Shown here: positions 47,619 through 61,519 of the stretch, one piece after another
How positions within the stretch are numbered: the first letter of the stretch is position 1
Layout: every line of letters begins with the position of its first letter
Made by a program: the position numbers and the translations under genes
The notes under the pieces: model-generated
The model's input: only the letters and a program-made list of their open reading frames with translations
Told to the model about the DNA's origin: nothing
The model's database searches: none
DNA from: Meconema thalassinum
Taxonomy: Eukaryota > Arthropoda > Insecta > Orthoptera > Tettigoniidae
Assembly (NCBI GenBank): GCA_946902985.2
Contig: OX336389.2
Coordinates: 1,082,505,788 to 1,082,569,787, forward strand
DNA length: 64,000 bases
Reading direction: 5' to 3'

Positions 47619-50600
47619 CGTGTTGTGCCCATTTGACGAGGATTTCGGGGAGCCATTGGCCTTAAATGACCCTTCCGAAATCCCCCTCTATCGAGAAGAC
47701 ATATAGGACGGGGAGGAATGCATTCTTGGACTGGGGATGCACAAGGAAACTTAACTTGGGGGTGTCGGGTATACTGAGAGATCAAAACTACCAGTCCAGA
47801 GGAATACAAACACAAAATACAATAAAGAGGCCAGGCTTACACTTAAATCGTACTCATTTTATTCAAAAAGTGGCAGACCCGTAACCTACTTCAGAGAGGT
47901 GAAAAACGGCTAGTTCGTGCTAAACTGTCCTAATACGAATTTACTCATCTCCGTACAAAATATCCTAAAATGTAAGCCTCTCGAAGTCCTACTAAAATAA
48001 TACAGGCACGAATTTACAGCAAAGAAATGTAATTACTTGCTTACAATGCAAAGATTTCGTTACGTTTACTGCACAATAAGTTTAAAGACTATGCTATGAT
48101 GGTGCCATCTCTAAAATTTAACGTTACAGTAATTTAAGCTATTTCCTATCTGACATTAAGTTTGGCAACGATGTAAAGGAGAAGCGTTTAATCCAAAATC
48201 TATTGCAAAAACAAAGCTAAGCACATTGTGTTCCTATATCATTAAATGGAAAAGCTAAACTATTTTACAACACAAATATTTTACAATATGACCCTTCAAA
48301 ATTCCGCAATTGGCACCACTGACCTGCCTACACGAATATCCACTGTTTGTGAAGTATGGTCATAAGTGTACGGGAGAGTGTAAGTTATGTCGGCAACAGC
48401 ATGAAGTAGATCATGACTAAAGTTGCATTGTCTGGTTAACTACCGTCTTTAAACACGTCGTTAACGGACCGTCGTCTCACCAAATAAGGAATACCTATAA
48501 TTGTATCAAAAAAGTCGCAGCAGAGCAATAACTAGTCATTGGTCAACAAGGTTGCATTACATTTAGGGGTTTTAATCATGTTTAAAGATACTGCCTATCA
48601 ATTCATTTAGGTTTGCGTTTAGAGAGAAAATCCTATCACTTGATTATTATAATTAGGTTTTATTAATATCATCTTTAGTCCTACCAGTTTCTCTGTATTA
48701 CTTTAGTGACCATTTTAAACTCGTGAAGTGGACGATTTGGTGTAAATTGACAACCAACATTACCTCCAGCAATTGGAAAAACGACAACACACTTTCCAAA
48801 CTTTCATCAGCACCCCTTAAGTGCTCAACAATAATACATGACCCGTGATTCGCTGCCGGTCAGTAACTCAGCAGACAACACAAAATGTGCTTTTCACTAG
48901 CAAAATAGTACCATAAAGCGTACATCGCAACTAAGGGTAATCACATCCTACTGCTGTAGTGCTCATTAAATATAACAATGATGCTCACTAATTTTATACA
49001 ATTTCCAGCCTGTGGACAAGGATTCTTAAGCTGTACAATGAACTGTGGATTTGAAATGTACTCTCTAATCTACACAAAGTTTGGATGGACTGCGATTATA
49101 TCTTAATCAGTGAATTGTGCAGTCAAAACATGTATTACAGTAACTCCGGGGCTCCCCAATAGTTATGATATGACCCCTCACATCGAACCTAAGACTGCTT
49201 GCTAAGCTCATCTTGACTATCATAGCGTTCCTTCATAGTCGTCTGAATGTCAACTTATGCAAAAAATAAAACAAAAGAACACTCCCATGTGTCTCTGCAG
49301 CGCCAGAAACAAGTTTATGCGGTGCCGGCTGGCAGCGCAATAGTTCACAGCCTTCTAGATCTATTCACACAGACACAGCGTCTCGTGCTCGCAATAACTG
49401 AATCAATGAAATAACATGCCGGTCTTCGGCCTTCAACACACCTGCTTACTAGGCTAACAGTATCCAGTGGAATGCAGTTCTGACAGTATGTGACATAATC
49501 GTACTGCGTAACTGGGCTTAGTTTACCGCACTGTTCTATAACCATGAAAAATGTATTTACAATAATTTTGGCAAGAGCTTTATCCCTCAGGCTCTGGCAA
49601 TGATACGTTATCGTATAACCATAATAAATTGCGAAAATGAGGACATAAACCCTACATAAAAAATGTGCTGTAGTAAGGCCTTTACAATTAATCATCCTGC
49701 GTCACGACCGTACATAAAAAGATTGCGGCTTTACAGTCGGACTCACGTGACCACCTCAAGTGTTTCCAGTGTGTGCGCTTTGCCTGATACCATTGGCAAA
49801 TGCGATGGCATGGTTGGAGTAGCCTTTCCGCCTTCCTTCCTTCAGTGAGTATCAATCATCGCTCTTCCCCGCCATAGTGGGTTCTACTCCATAACGGCTT
49901 CCATCAGAATTGGAATTATCATATCCACGTGGTGTTGGACTAATAATGTGAGCTTGATTACATTTTCGGCGTTTTCACTGAGTTTAGGCTTATCGTGGTT
50001 TTGTTCCGCAAATACACTGCTTCTACACAAATAGCGGCTTATTGCAAAAATGACCATGTGTTTCTCCGCTGACAGATGCCAGAATGGTTGCTTGTGCAAC
50101 TATACTCACTCCAAACTTTTATGTTATTTAAACACTCCTATTAATTCACACTAGAGCCATCCGCTTACTTCAAATTCACCTTTATGCTCAGGTTAGTGTT
50201 ACACAACGAAATAAACTTAAGCAATTCTTCATTTCGGCCTGCAACCCTGTGCTCGCCACGTTGTTCAGTCCTGGGTTGACAGAATTTCTACCCAATTTTA
50301 CAAATGTTACACATTTAAGCCAAATAACCGTTCTAAATTGTGATGGCAGCTTTACTGCGTCTATTTAAATGTTATTCACACTTCGATGACGTTGAAATTC
50401 ACGTCCGGTCAGGACCTCGCCTGAATCAAGAGTGTGTTTGGCAAGATGCCGGAAGCTTCGACTATTAAATGTTCATCGCATACTCTGCGAGGTTATACCT
50501 TCATTTACATTCAGCAACAAAAATCATAGAATTCTTCAGTGCTTCCAATTATTTACAAATATCCACTAATAAATGCAGTCTCCAAATAAAATGGCAAAAA

Positions 50601-52950
50601 TTAATATTAGTGGCGCGGCAACGTGTGGTGCATCAAATGAGGGTTACTCCCAATGATAAAACACTGCTGCTTTGGAGTCCTCGGTTCATCCATGGTAGAT
50701 TGACTTCTCATGAACTATCGATGTCACATCCCAGAAGTGCTCTCGGGCACAGTATATTGTATAAAAGATCTTTGACAGTGTAATATACCGGCCTTTTAAC
50801 TCTGAGGAACTACAGTTCAGCTGTTCTCAACGAAAACCGATCGGTTCTCTCAGCTGTTGTTCGCTGATTCGAAGCCATGACGCTGTCTGTCTGTAACGTC
50901 AAGTGTGTTATATAGCCCTCAGTGAATGATGATCATAAGATTGGAATAAAACACATACGAAAGTGAAGTCGCAGAGGTTTTCACCCCAAATTACTTGGAA
51001 AGGAGCGCAAGAGAATAAACTATAAAATCTCTCCACAATTGGCATCTAATGGCTAGCACCGGCATACTCATCCAAACACAGAACAAGGACCTATTGCAGT
51101 GGCAAAAACTGACGACACCATTATTCGTTTTGCAAGGGCAGTCCGAAACCCAGACTGTAGAATCTCTCACTCCTTTATAGAGATAGGTCGGAGAGCTTCG
51201 GCTGCTTCCGTAGCTAGTCTCCGTCTCGGCTTCCGCCTTTGTACGCCGACAGGATTTAAGGTCTTCGATCTTCCAATGCAGACAGCGTAAGAGCTGTATA
51301 ATATCAGAATTCCTCCAGCTTTCACTTAATTACTTAATTTGACGTAAAAAATTAACTTTAATTATATGGATGATAATAAAAAAGTATAATAATTTATGTT
51401 TCACGTATTGAAGCACTAAATTATTAACTCTCGTAAAACTGCAATACCCAACGTCATCAACTGTCGTCATACAAGCCCCATTCAACAAACGCGTTCCTTC
51501 AACCACTACGCCATTACGCACTGTAACTTAATATATTAAAACTGCAGTGTGTTTCATCAATCATTCATCAATCATCAATATCATTCTTGAAATCATACTC
51601 TTTCTGCGCTTCTCACAGACGAGCGTACCTGTGCCGCTCGATGTTCACCATCTGATTAGCCACAAGTGACTTCATATTCTTCAATACATCGCCAAGGCTT
51701 AAACTCATACAATCATTCAATCATTACCTCGTCTATTCCGAGATCTTCATCCATCCATTCTGTTAGTATTGTACTTGTTAACGGCAATCATCATACATAG
51801 TGTACACGGCATAGCCCGTTATCACACCACACTTTATTCATCGTTCATTTTTCATTTTTCAACCTTTCATCACGCACACACAAACTACTATCGTAGTCCC
51901 ACCTCTATACCCCACATCCCATACCTTTAGAGGCGACGATCCTTCCTTCTCCTACCCTCGTGTGGCTGTATAGCGAACACCACCCCACTATCATTAAACA
52001 CCTATACCTATTCCTATCACTCACACGACCCACACATCATCTCATCTCTTACGAAGTACCGGTATCCACATCGTCCCACATATACTGTATCTTCGTGTGA
52101 GGAACCACTTATACGGTGCGAGATTGTCATCAGTACACATCATCATTCATTCGTTCTCCGCATAACCCTACTATTACGGACCCCCTTGGTGTATTTCTCG
52201 AAATACACGTTCAGTCAGAGTTAGCTCTTGCTGCTCTTTGTTTTTGTATATTAATTTATATATTTAATTTCCCTTACCGCAGACACCAATCGCGTACCCT
52301 TACATTCAATTTTCTCCGTGCACTTGCTTATGTTTTGTATAAGTTTGTTCTAGAGGTGCATTTTCTACGGAACCAACCTAGCAGCATCTTACAGCTACCC
52401 TCTGAAGTTCTTCAATTTCCTCAGGTCAAGAGGACTTCCTCAACACTCCACCAGGCGTCGTGTTCGTCGCCAGCTAACTACTCAATGAAGAAGACTTACT
52501 TTCACAAGATATGTTGGTCTTGTAATGTTTCTTATACTTGTATAAACTCTTTTGTTTCCTTCCCCTTCCCCTCGTTTACCTCCTCTGTCGTGTGAGGTAT
52601 CGCTCGTTCTCACTTCTCATAGTTCAGCCGTCGAGTACAGTGCATAGCCCTCCCACGGGCCAGTCTCCTGTCCTTGTGAGACATTTTAAACTAGACGCCA
52701 TGCCAATTTTTTTAACCAACCGTCACCAGGAACCATCGCCTGCTCTACAGGAAAAGAAAGCTAAGTACAAAACTTCAATGTTTTTAAACATATTTTAATG
52801 GTTTTTAAAGAACTAAATGCTTTTTAATTTAAATTTATAGACAGTGTGTGGAATTGCTAACTATTGTGCAATTACCATCTTCGAGGGATTTTTCTGGTCA
52901 TGCTTAGCTATCTAAGCTGACTTTAAAACGTGAAAATTTAGTACTTCTTG
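47619..52950. other. Long stretch without recognised genes
   Basis: AT-rich, only short frames. The longest plus-strand frame (52116-52595) has no domain and a Ser/Phe-rich composition typical of chance frames. A catcaatcattc-type simple repeat occurs near 51555-51585. Confidence 0.5.
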
Positions 52951-52954
52951 TACA

Positions 52955-53255
52955 AATTAAATGGGAATACCTTCCCCTACCGAGGGATTCATGCTAAGCT
53001 AACCACTGTCTATAAAACTTAGCTTTCCACCGCGGGATCTCTTTTGCCCCATTTAACTGTCATCATAACTCCAGAACTTTCTATGTCAACCAATTTTTCT
53101 ACTCTTCAAGCAATCTAGTATTTTCCACGCCAAAATATGGGAATACTTTTCCTCACCGAGGAATTCATGTTACATTAACTGCTGGTCAACACGTAATTTG
53201 CTTTCCACCGTGGGAACTTTACTGCATCATTTAACTGCAACCCATAAACTTTCAG
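52955..53255. repeat. Diverged tandem duplication, ~176-bp unit
   Basis: atgggaatac..cc.accgag..ttcatg and gctttccaccg.ggga....tttaactg at 52961-53075 recur at 53137-53250. A weaker partial unit may precede (~52885). Unrelated in sequence to the 176-bp duplication at 10396. Confidence 0.7.
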
Positions 53256-54734
53256 ACGCAATAAACTGATTCAAGCTCAAATTACACTAAGTGTTCTTCA
53301 TAACTGCAATAACTTTCTCTTGTTCTACAACCTACATGCACTACGATAGTGAAGTTTTTCAACTTATCAAAAACCATCAGTGCTTCGAATTTGCGTGTGC
53401 CAAATATTTTCCGCGCTGCGTTCGGTTGAGAGAAAATAAATCTGGCCAGGACTCTTTCCTAAAGCTCCTATTTCCCTTTCCCAAATACACTTACTAACCA
53501 AATTAATTTTAACTATTGTTTTTTTTTTCCTTTTTCTACGAGGCTTAGCCCACAGAGGCTCCCTCCCAATTTGTTGGATTTACAATATATTCATTCTGTA
53601 TAAACTGTGGCTAGTCCACATTTTAATATGTATCTTTCCCTTCTAAAATTAGGGAATCGTACTTTTTCTAATTATAAAGGAGTTAACTAATTGTAATTCA
53701 GGCTTCGTTAATACGACCTGTGCAATTTTTTTTATATTACCTCTAGTAATTTCTATTAAAAACAGCGGTAATTTCCGTTTGTGATTTGTTCTTCCTTTTC
53801 TGATACAATCAGGAATATAATACTGAACCCTTATTGATCTTCGATAAATAAGTATTCATATTTATTATTATTATTACTACGGCCCAGGCAGTACTTGAGG
53901 AAGTCGACATGGATATAAGGGAGGCTAGCGTTTCGTAATGATTGCAACAGCAGCTGAGCTGGTAGCTATTCTTGGGGGACGGCTAGAATTAGTCGGGTTC
54001 AAGGTCAAATTGAGCAACTACTGTACCAAAATTGGAAGCATAAAGGAAGGATCACGAGTCACTTGCAACGAACATACGATTGAATCAGCCAATCACAAGA
54101 GACCAAGCCATGACCACGCGGTGGACAGCGTCAGTAGTAAAAAGCCCGCGGAATTGACTATCTAAAGAACCGCCGAACGGATTAATCTCCGCACGAGTGA
54201 ATTGAGACGTTTGATTTATTTGAAGAAGAATGACACTAGTCCCATCTTTGTGAGACAAAAACTCTGGAAGTTTTTATCCGATTCCACCCCACTCCTCCGC
54301 CCCCTGTCAGTTTCTAATAAATAGTTTGGCATGACGCTACTCTAAGTCATTCTTTGTGGAGCCTTGAGAGGCTTACTTCACGCCAGTTTGTATCGTGATT
54401 TTTACGCTCTGAATTTAGTGAAGTTAATTTAGTTGTGAGCTCTGAGGACCTAGAGTCACATCAGTGCATTAACGAATTTTAAAGCTCTAATACATTTTAT
54501 TCTGGAATCAACGTTATTTTGTGAGCTAAATATTTCACGCCAGTGCGTGGTAACTTGTAACATTTACTTAAAGACGACCATTTCATCTCTGAGGGGCAAG
54601 TCTTGTAACACCCTAATTAGCGCTCACCGGAGCGAAGGTCAACAGTACAATACGGAAATACCGAGCAAGATAGCGACTGCCAGTGCAGCCAAGATCTTAA
54701 ACTTGTTATCGAGTCAGTGACGTGGTCTCGAGGT
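53256..54734. other. No recognised gene
   Basis: A short frame at 53938-54165 has no domain. Composition becomes GC-richer after 53880. A (TTA)n tract lies at 53860-53875. Confidence 0.45.
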
Positions 54735-56740
54735 GTATATTTTATGTACAAATTGCAGTGTATTTTATATGTGTTTTATTGTGCGTGTGTGCGAGATATA
54801 TATAGGGCCAGTCTTCGCAATTAATCGCATTAGGACAATTGTGGGCGAACTGAGTAACCTGCAAGCGATTATAGATAGGTCAAATAATTAACATTGAACT
54901 TTTCTGCCAAGGAGTCGATACCAAGATGATCAGCACGTGGTTTGGAGTTGGGATGAACTTCAACAATTCAACGCAGACGACTACGATGGAGTGCTAATTT
55001 GTCCATAGGGCAATGGGCTGAGGAGGATGTCCTTAGTTCTACAAGCAGATCGGTGATGTACAAAAATTGGATTATTTCAATTATGTAGTTAGATTTGGCC
55101 GGGGAACTTTTGTAAATAGTCATGTTTCTTTTCTTGTTGTTTAGGGTTTTTCTTGCACCGACACTAAATGTTCTAAATGTCCGTTGGCGCGTGGCCAAAG
55201 TGTTTGTTGATATTTGCTTTTCCTTGAGTCATATGTAATGTGCGCGGCGTGCGTGCGTGCGTGATTTTGTCCATGCAAATGCGGAACCCGTTACATTCGA
55301 TAAATGGTGCTTTATTAACGATAATATTTGAAATAGGAATGGGAGGAAATTACTGTGAGTTATTTGCTGAACAGGTTATTATTCATATTAGGGTTGCCTA
55401 GCGCACCAATTTAAATGTAATTTGTAGAACACCTTCGTTCCAATTTTGATAGATTTTTTTTAGTCCTTTTCAGGTTGACTAGTCACGGCATAGAACGGTG
55501 GCGCCAGCATGTGGAAATTATTTGTGTCTTTTTATTTCAGGGTCTGTCAAAACCCATACGTGTGTTTCTGTGTTGTTACTGTGTCATGTGTGTGTTGATT
55601 CTACGTGAGGAGGGGGTAGAGGTCCTACCGCTCTCATATTTTTGCTGCTGTTGTATTTTTGATGGAAAGACAGGGTGCTCTAGGGAGACCGCTGTTTCTT
55701 GTCCATATTTATTCTGACACACACACACGTATTGTTGTGCTTTGGGGCACACTTCTCCGAGATTCGACCCCATGTCCTGGGAGGTCGAGGTATTGACACG
55801 TGGGTTGACAGACATGCAGAGTTCCACAAATCGCCCGTTTTGCCTGTGACTTATTTGATAGGCAGTCCTGATTGTCCGACTGACCCCTGTAAGCTTTCAT
55901 GTAGCAAACCTGTTCATTGTGATGGTTATTTTTAAGCCATAATTAATTGGGGAGTTCGCCATGTGTGTAACGGCTTGTTGTACGTTGTATGGGTAAAATA
56001 TTGCATTATTAACGTAAATGTTGGCTGTGTGCCTATTGCTTTGTTTATGACTCGATTCATGTAAATTTTGTGTGTCACACCTGTGCGGTGTAGTGGTAGA
56101 GTACTTGTAAATTTTGACAGCGGACATTTCTGTAATTTTATTGGTCACGTGTTAATGTACTTGTGTTGATTTGTGTGAGAAGTCCTAAGTTTTTAGGCAG
56201 TAAATGTTGCTACGGCAATTTGATTCCAATTTCACACGGATATTTTGTGTTTCTTTATATTAGATTTAGGAAGTGTCGGTTTAATTTTAAGTATTGTAGT
56301 TGTGTTCCCCCGTGTCGGTCTAGCTCTAAGAAATGTGGATTCGTTGTCTGAAGGATTATTCTGGATGATGACGAATCACGCATTCAATGTACACATCGTG
56401 ATGTATGTAGAACGGCATACGCACATATATGGTCACTTTTGTATTTTTATCTTAGGGACACTTGGTCCAGGTAATTAATCTCTCCAGAGATTTTCGCCTA
56501 GTTTTTTTGGCATTTTTATTAAGTGGGAGTCAGATGGGAGTTTTTGTTGTTTATTTGTTAAGTGTAAATATGGTGATTTGTTATTAAATTCATTTGTTTT
56601 AACCCTGGCTTCACTCTTTCCTGCATGTTATTTTGTTATATGTTACCCTGCAAGTTAATGAAGCGCCTTGACAACAACTTACGATATGAACCGTTACACC
56701 CCCCGAAACTAAGTCTCATATGCTTCTTTGCAAGGGTTCA
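54735..56740 (+). repeat. 5' LTR of element 3
   Basis: About 2.0 kb from TGTATATTTTATG to GGGTTCA. Near its start tattgtgcgtgtgtgcgag, atagggccagtcttcg and aggacaattgtggg match the LTR of element 2 in order; near its end ccccgaaactaagtct..atgcttctttgcaaggg matches too. Start coordinate is estimated by this alignment, with no target duplication found. Confidence 0.75.
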
Positions 56741-56750
56741 TAAAACAAAA

Positions 56751-56770
56751 ATGGCTGCCCAAGTGGGACT
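56751..56770 (+). other. Putative primer-binding region of element 3
   Basis: TGGCTGCCCAAGTGGGACTG, ten bases after the LTR end, resembles the TGG..CCCAA.GTGGG segment in element 2. The tRNA is not determined. Confidence 0.5.
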
Positions 56771-57299
56771 GTTGTTGTTGTTGCTTCGCTGACCTCATAT
56801 TTATTTCGTTGAGAAATGATGCCAGGTCAAGCGGACATGTAAATTCAGTAAATTGAGGCGATGTTGTACCGCCATGTGCATTAGTAAAATCACTGAGTTC
56901 CTAAAGTTAGAGATATTGACCTAGGTTAGAATTTGATATTGTATTTGTTATTGACTTGTTCTGGCGCCCGACATTAAAATTAGAAATTTGCAGTATTATT
57001 GAACTCAGTCAAAGCAGGAAGGTGTTGCCTTATATTTGACATTTAATTGACTTCGGTTAATTGGTGTTTCGTAAATTCTGTTGGTTAGGAATTTAAAAGC
57101 AGATCACCAGGGGTTATTTTGTTGTTTGGGAATAAGTGTCATTTTATTCAGTAAATTTTGTTACTGAAATTTTTATTAAATTAGAGCCAGTAATATTTAA
57201 ATGTGTGACATGTATGTGTGTATATGGCTGAAACCTTGGCCCATGACACTGTTTTCTCTGAATATATTTTTGTGTGTGATATGGCGAGTGTTGATGAGA

Positions 57300-58975
57300 T
57301 TAAGGACACCTTGTAGAGTTGAGTGATGAAAAAATCGATTTTTTTTTTCTATGATAAATGTGTGAGGGAAGGTCTATTCTATAAGCTGGCATATGATTTT
57401 TGCACCTTCCGGCCCTCTAAATGCCTTTTTCGGGGCATTGAATTATGGTGCTCAGCTGACCACGCCCACCTGGCGTGGACTGTCACCGAAAGTTGTTTTT
57501 CGGCATGCTAATAGGAAGTCTTGTTTTGTCTGTTGGTATTTCTGGTAGCTTATATAATCTCCATGGAAACATCTGAGTAGTTCTGGTAGCTGCCTTGCTT
57601 ATATAATCTCCATGGAAACATCTAAGCATCGGTTTCCGCGGAAACTTGTTGATGTTTTGAATTTTCAGTGGTAACCTCGTGTAGATCAGTCGTCGTTGGT
57701 TTTATAATATTTATTTACAGTTTTCTGTTCCCGTGTGTTATTATGGGTCGAATTAGGAAGTTTGGTAAATGTAAACATTATCGCCGTGTTGCCAAAGGTG
57801 TGAAGGGCGATTTTGGATTGCCTTCAACCGACTCAAAACATGTCATTGGAAGAGCAAGCAGTGCCTCAAAAAGGAAACTATTATTTGGAAGCCGAGAGTA
57901 ATGCCAGTTCTACTGTCAGTAATGCAAGTAGTTGTGATAGTTATGCAATTCTAGATATAGGTGTACTTTCTGCATTGCTACACTCATTTGCTAAATGTAA
58001 ACACTGTGATGGTGTAGACTGTTTTGAACTAAAGGAAGATGAAAAAAGTAGAAGGGGCTTAGCCACTTGATTGGAAATACAATGTAATTCATGTGGCAGC
58101 AATAAATCAACTATGACATCAAAATTAGTTGAGAAGAAATATGAGGTTAATTTGAGGTTTGATTATGGCATGAAAAACTTGGCATTGTACCAGGCAATGA
58201 CATGGCATGTGCGCTTCGCCAGAGTGATATGCTGCGACTGAAGGAAGCTGAAAAGAGTGGCCAAGAGATGACCAAAGCAGCCAGAATAAAGAAGAGAGCT
58301 GAAAAGAAGAAGAAAGAAGATGAGAAAACCAAGAATGAAGAGGAGTATGGAGCTGGACAATTCTAAAAGGCTGATATGTGTCAAAAACGCATGTCTTTGT
58401 TTTTTTTGTCATTTACCGTAACTTATATTTTTTGACATTCAGGTACACTTTTCTCTGAAAATACTGAACTTATTGTCATGATTTTTTATGGGTATGCATG
58501 GGGTCATTATTAACACACTAGGTGAAATATAACTGGGTATTAACAGATATGAAGCCCTATAAAAAATTTAATATTACAAAACATTTACCAAAATTTGGTA
58601 CATCAAATATAATATTTTTTAATTGGCCAAATAATATTCTAATGAATAAAATCTTTCACCTACTGTGTAAATCAAAGCCTATACGACATATATGGGCAGT
58701 TTAGTTGCTCTCTGTCTGCTACTTTCTGAGAAAAGTGTACCTAAAGAGATTATAACATTCTCAAAAATTATTTTTCAGGTAAAATTTAAAATGTATTTTA
58801 CATAAACTGGGCATTTGGATCTTTCCATAATTCTTTCCCTGTGTTGAGGAGATATCACTAACTGCATGTGCAAAGTTTCAATGCTTTGAAGTTAATGGTA
58901 TAGTAGTAAGATAGCCTCAAAATGTATTGAAATAGTGTGGTCAGTTTCAAGGCGAACTCTACATGGTGTCCTTAA
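57300..58975 (+). mobile_element. DNA transposon with TTAA duplication inside gag
   Basis: Element body 57304-58971 with 17-bp terminal inverted repeats GGACACC(T/A)TGTAGAGTT, one mismatch, flanked by TTAA at 57300-57303 and 58972-58975. Taking it out with one TTAA rejoins the gag frame exactly. It holds an internally deleted transposase-like gene and, at ~57545-57635, a doubled cttatataatctccatggaa block. TTAA duplication is known for piggyBac and Kolobok. Confidence 0.88.
57743..58366 (+). pseudogene. Internally deleted Mutator-like transposase
   Basis: It starts MGRIRKFGKCKHYRR and runs to ~57900. It continues in another frame with LHSFAKCKHCDG..CNSCGSN..KKYEVNLRF, a two-CxxC block followed by the YEVNxR segment known from animal proteins annotated as Mutator-like transposase. 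It then jumps to a charged tail ending YGAGQF at 58363, a typical C-terminus of the same family. The catalytic middle is missing. One frameshift and a TGA (58068-58070) also break it. Assignment is from memory of the family and should be taken as probable. With TTAA ends the superfamily may be Kolobok rather than classical Mutator. Confidence 0.6.
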
Positions 58976-61512
58976 GGCATTGTTAGAACAAATGTCCGTA
59001 AAGACGGAAGAACAATTAAAGAACATGAGGGAGGAAATAAGCGAAGACAATAATAAACAATTAGTACAGATGTCCGTAAAGACGGAAGAACAATTAAATA
59101 AACAATTGAAAGAACAATTAGGAGCTCAGCGTGAGCATAGTGAAAAACAATTAGAACAGATGTCCGTAAAGACGGAGAAAAAATGAAAAGAACTATTAGG
59201 AGCTCAGCGTGAGCATAGTGAAAAACAATTAGAACAGATGTCCGCGAAAACGGAGGAACAATTAAATGACATTTCGGTCCAGTTACAAGCGCAGAAGATA
59301 GACTGTGAAAAACAATTACAGGATATGAGCGGTAATATTTCGGTCCAGTTAGAAGTCCAGAAATTAGACACGGACAAACAATTAAATGAACTAAATCACA
59401 AATTGTCGGAACAGGCGGTAACACAAATAACACAAACCGAACAATTAGGAAAAATCACTAATGACATTAATCAGAGCGTTAAAAAGTAGAGAAACTGGCA
59501 GGCGAGGTTGCGGAGAACAACGTCAAACAGTTAGGCGAAATTAAGAAATTGGAGGCGAAATTTGATAACAAATTAGTACAATTTGACGAGATGGTGGCAG
59601 ATAAACTCAAACAGATAGAGGCAGCATGTGTCAGTAACACTGCGGGAATGAAGAAAACCCAAGAGAAATTGCAGCAGCAAATTAATTCGGTAGACAGCAA
59701 CGTGCTGGAATTAATAAAGGAAATTGATAAAGTCGAGGTTAAGGCTGAAACCGAACGGATACACTTGCGGGAGAACTTAGAGGAGCAATTAGGCAAAACA
59801 CAAGAGATCATAAGAAAAGAGATGGAAGGCCAGCTAATAAAAACACAACAGCAAATACAAGAATTGGGAGAGCAGCTCGTCAAGACTCGGGATAATCTGG
59901 GAGAACAGCTAGTAAAAACACAAGAGGTCATAAGAGAAGAAGTCGGGGGACAGCTAATAAAAACACAAGAGGTCATAAGAGAAGAGGTTGGGGAACAACT
60001 AGTAAAAACGCAAGAACAGATACGTGAAGAGCTAGAGAAAAATCAGGAAAGGAACGAGGAGAAAATTAATAGCTTGAAAAGTAGGATCCGGCGAGATTGG
60101 GACCAGCAGGCTCACGCAAATAAGGAAGACCGCTTGACAATTTCAAAACGCTTGGGGGAACACAGTTCAAGAATGCAGGCATTGGAGGAAAATATAAAGT
60201 CAAAATTACAGGAACACTCAGAGTTAATCATCAAAAACGAGATTAGATCTTTAGAGAATGCGACATTATTTTCGACTGAAAATATACCGGAGAAGCAAAC
60301 AAGTATTGGAAGTCCTGCAGGTTTGAAGTTGGCTGAGGATACAAGTCGGGGTCAAAGTCCCAGACTAACGAGTAATGCATTCCAGTAATACAGGGGAGAG
60401 ACTTCAACACCGCAACCGAACTTGGCACCCGCCCAAGTCATCCAAGTCATTCGGGGTAATGATTTTAAGCCCGATAAATTTAAGGAACATTCAGGAACCA
60501 CTCCCAAAGCATTTCTACGACAATTAACTGATTACTTTAACGACCAGCACATCGGCCCTGAGAAACAATTAAGACTAGTGGAGAAATTTTTAGAAGGACC
60601 TAGCCTAACCTGGTTTTTAAGCTTTAAGTACACGTTCACTGACATGGCTCAATTCCGCGAGGCATTTTTGAAGAATTTTTGGAGCCCTTCGTTACAGCAG
60701 GGGTTGAGAATGGACCTGTACACGCGCAAATATCATAGTACGCATCCAACCCGTTTTTCAGAATTCTTCAGCCAGCAATTAGTAAAATTCAGAGATTTTG
60801 ACGACCCACCTAGCGAGCAAAATATGGTTCTAACCATCGGGAAACAACTCCCAATGCACATCCAACAACTATTAGTCGCAGGAAAGATTCAAACCGCAGT
60901 CCAAGCCGAAGAATTACTCAGACACTTAGACGAGACGAGTATGGTGAGCCCACAGACAGGAAGAAGGAATCTGGAATGTGTCAACACGGCAGAGGTAGTT
61001 CAGGGACTCCAAAATAACCACAGCCAAGGGAACCAAACCAAGACACAGTCCACAGGGACACAATTCACACCAAGACGGCAAGATTTTGACGGCCGAAACC
61101 AATTCCACAATAATAATCAGAATTATCAGAATAACCGCGGGAGATACAATCAGAATAACCAAAATCAACACAATCAGTGGACGTACCAGCGGGAGTACAC
61201 AAATTGGAGGGGAAACCAGAGACAAGGTAGACCTTACCAAAGAAATGGGGATGGTAGATGGAATAACGGCAGGGACTATCGCCAAGAAAATAGGGGAGAT
61301 TATCGGAACAACTGGGACGAGCGATATATTGAATCACGGAAATACTTGGATCAATTAAGTACTGAAGAAGCGGAGAAGGAGAAGTGGGGGCGTGCCATGG
61401 CGAACAGACAGAGCCCAGACAACCATCAAGGAGAGGGGGCAGAGAGTTTATTGAGGCAACAGGAGCGACAGAATGACAACCGGCGAAACACAACAAATGG
61501 GTCCCGGGATAT

Positions 61513-61519
61513 AAAAAAA
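61513..61519 (+). promoter_or_regulatory. Candidate -1 ribosomal frameshift site, A AAA AAA
   Basis: The gag frame reads ATA AAA AAA CAA ATG AAC TGA, so A AAA AAA fits the X XXY YYZ rule. After a one-base slip back, translation enters ACA AAT GAA.., which is the pol frame and is open from 61477. Position just before the gag stop and agreement of frames make this the likely Gag-Pol junction. A downstream structure was not evaluated. Confidence 0.7.

Noticed and set aside
52116..52595. 159-codon plus-strand frame
   Set aside because: No domain, no repeat counterpart, biased Ser/Phe/Pro composition and simple-repeat surroundings; most likely chance.
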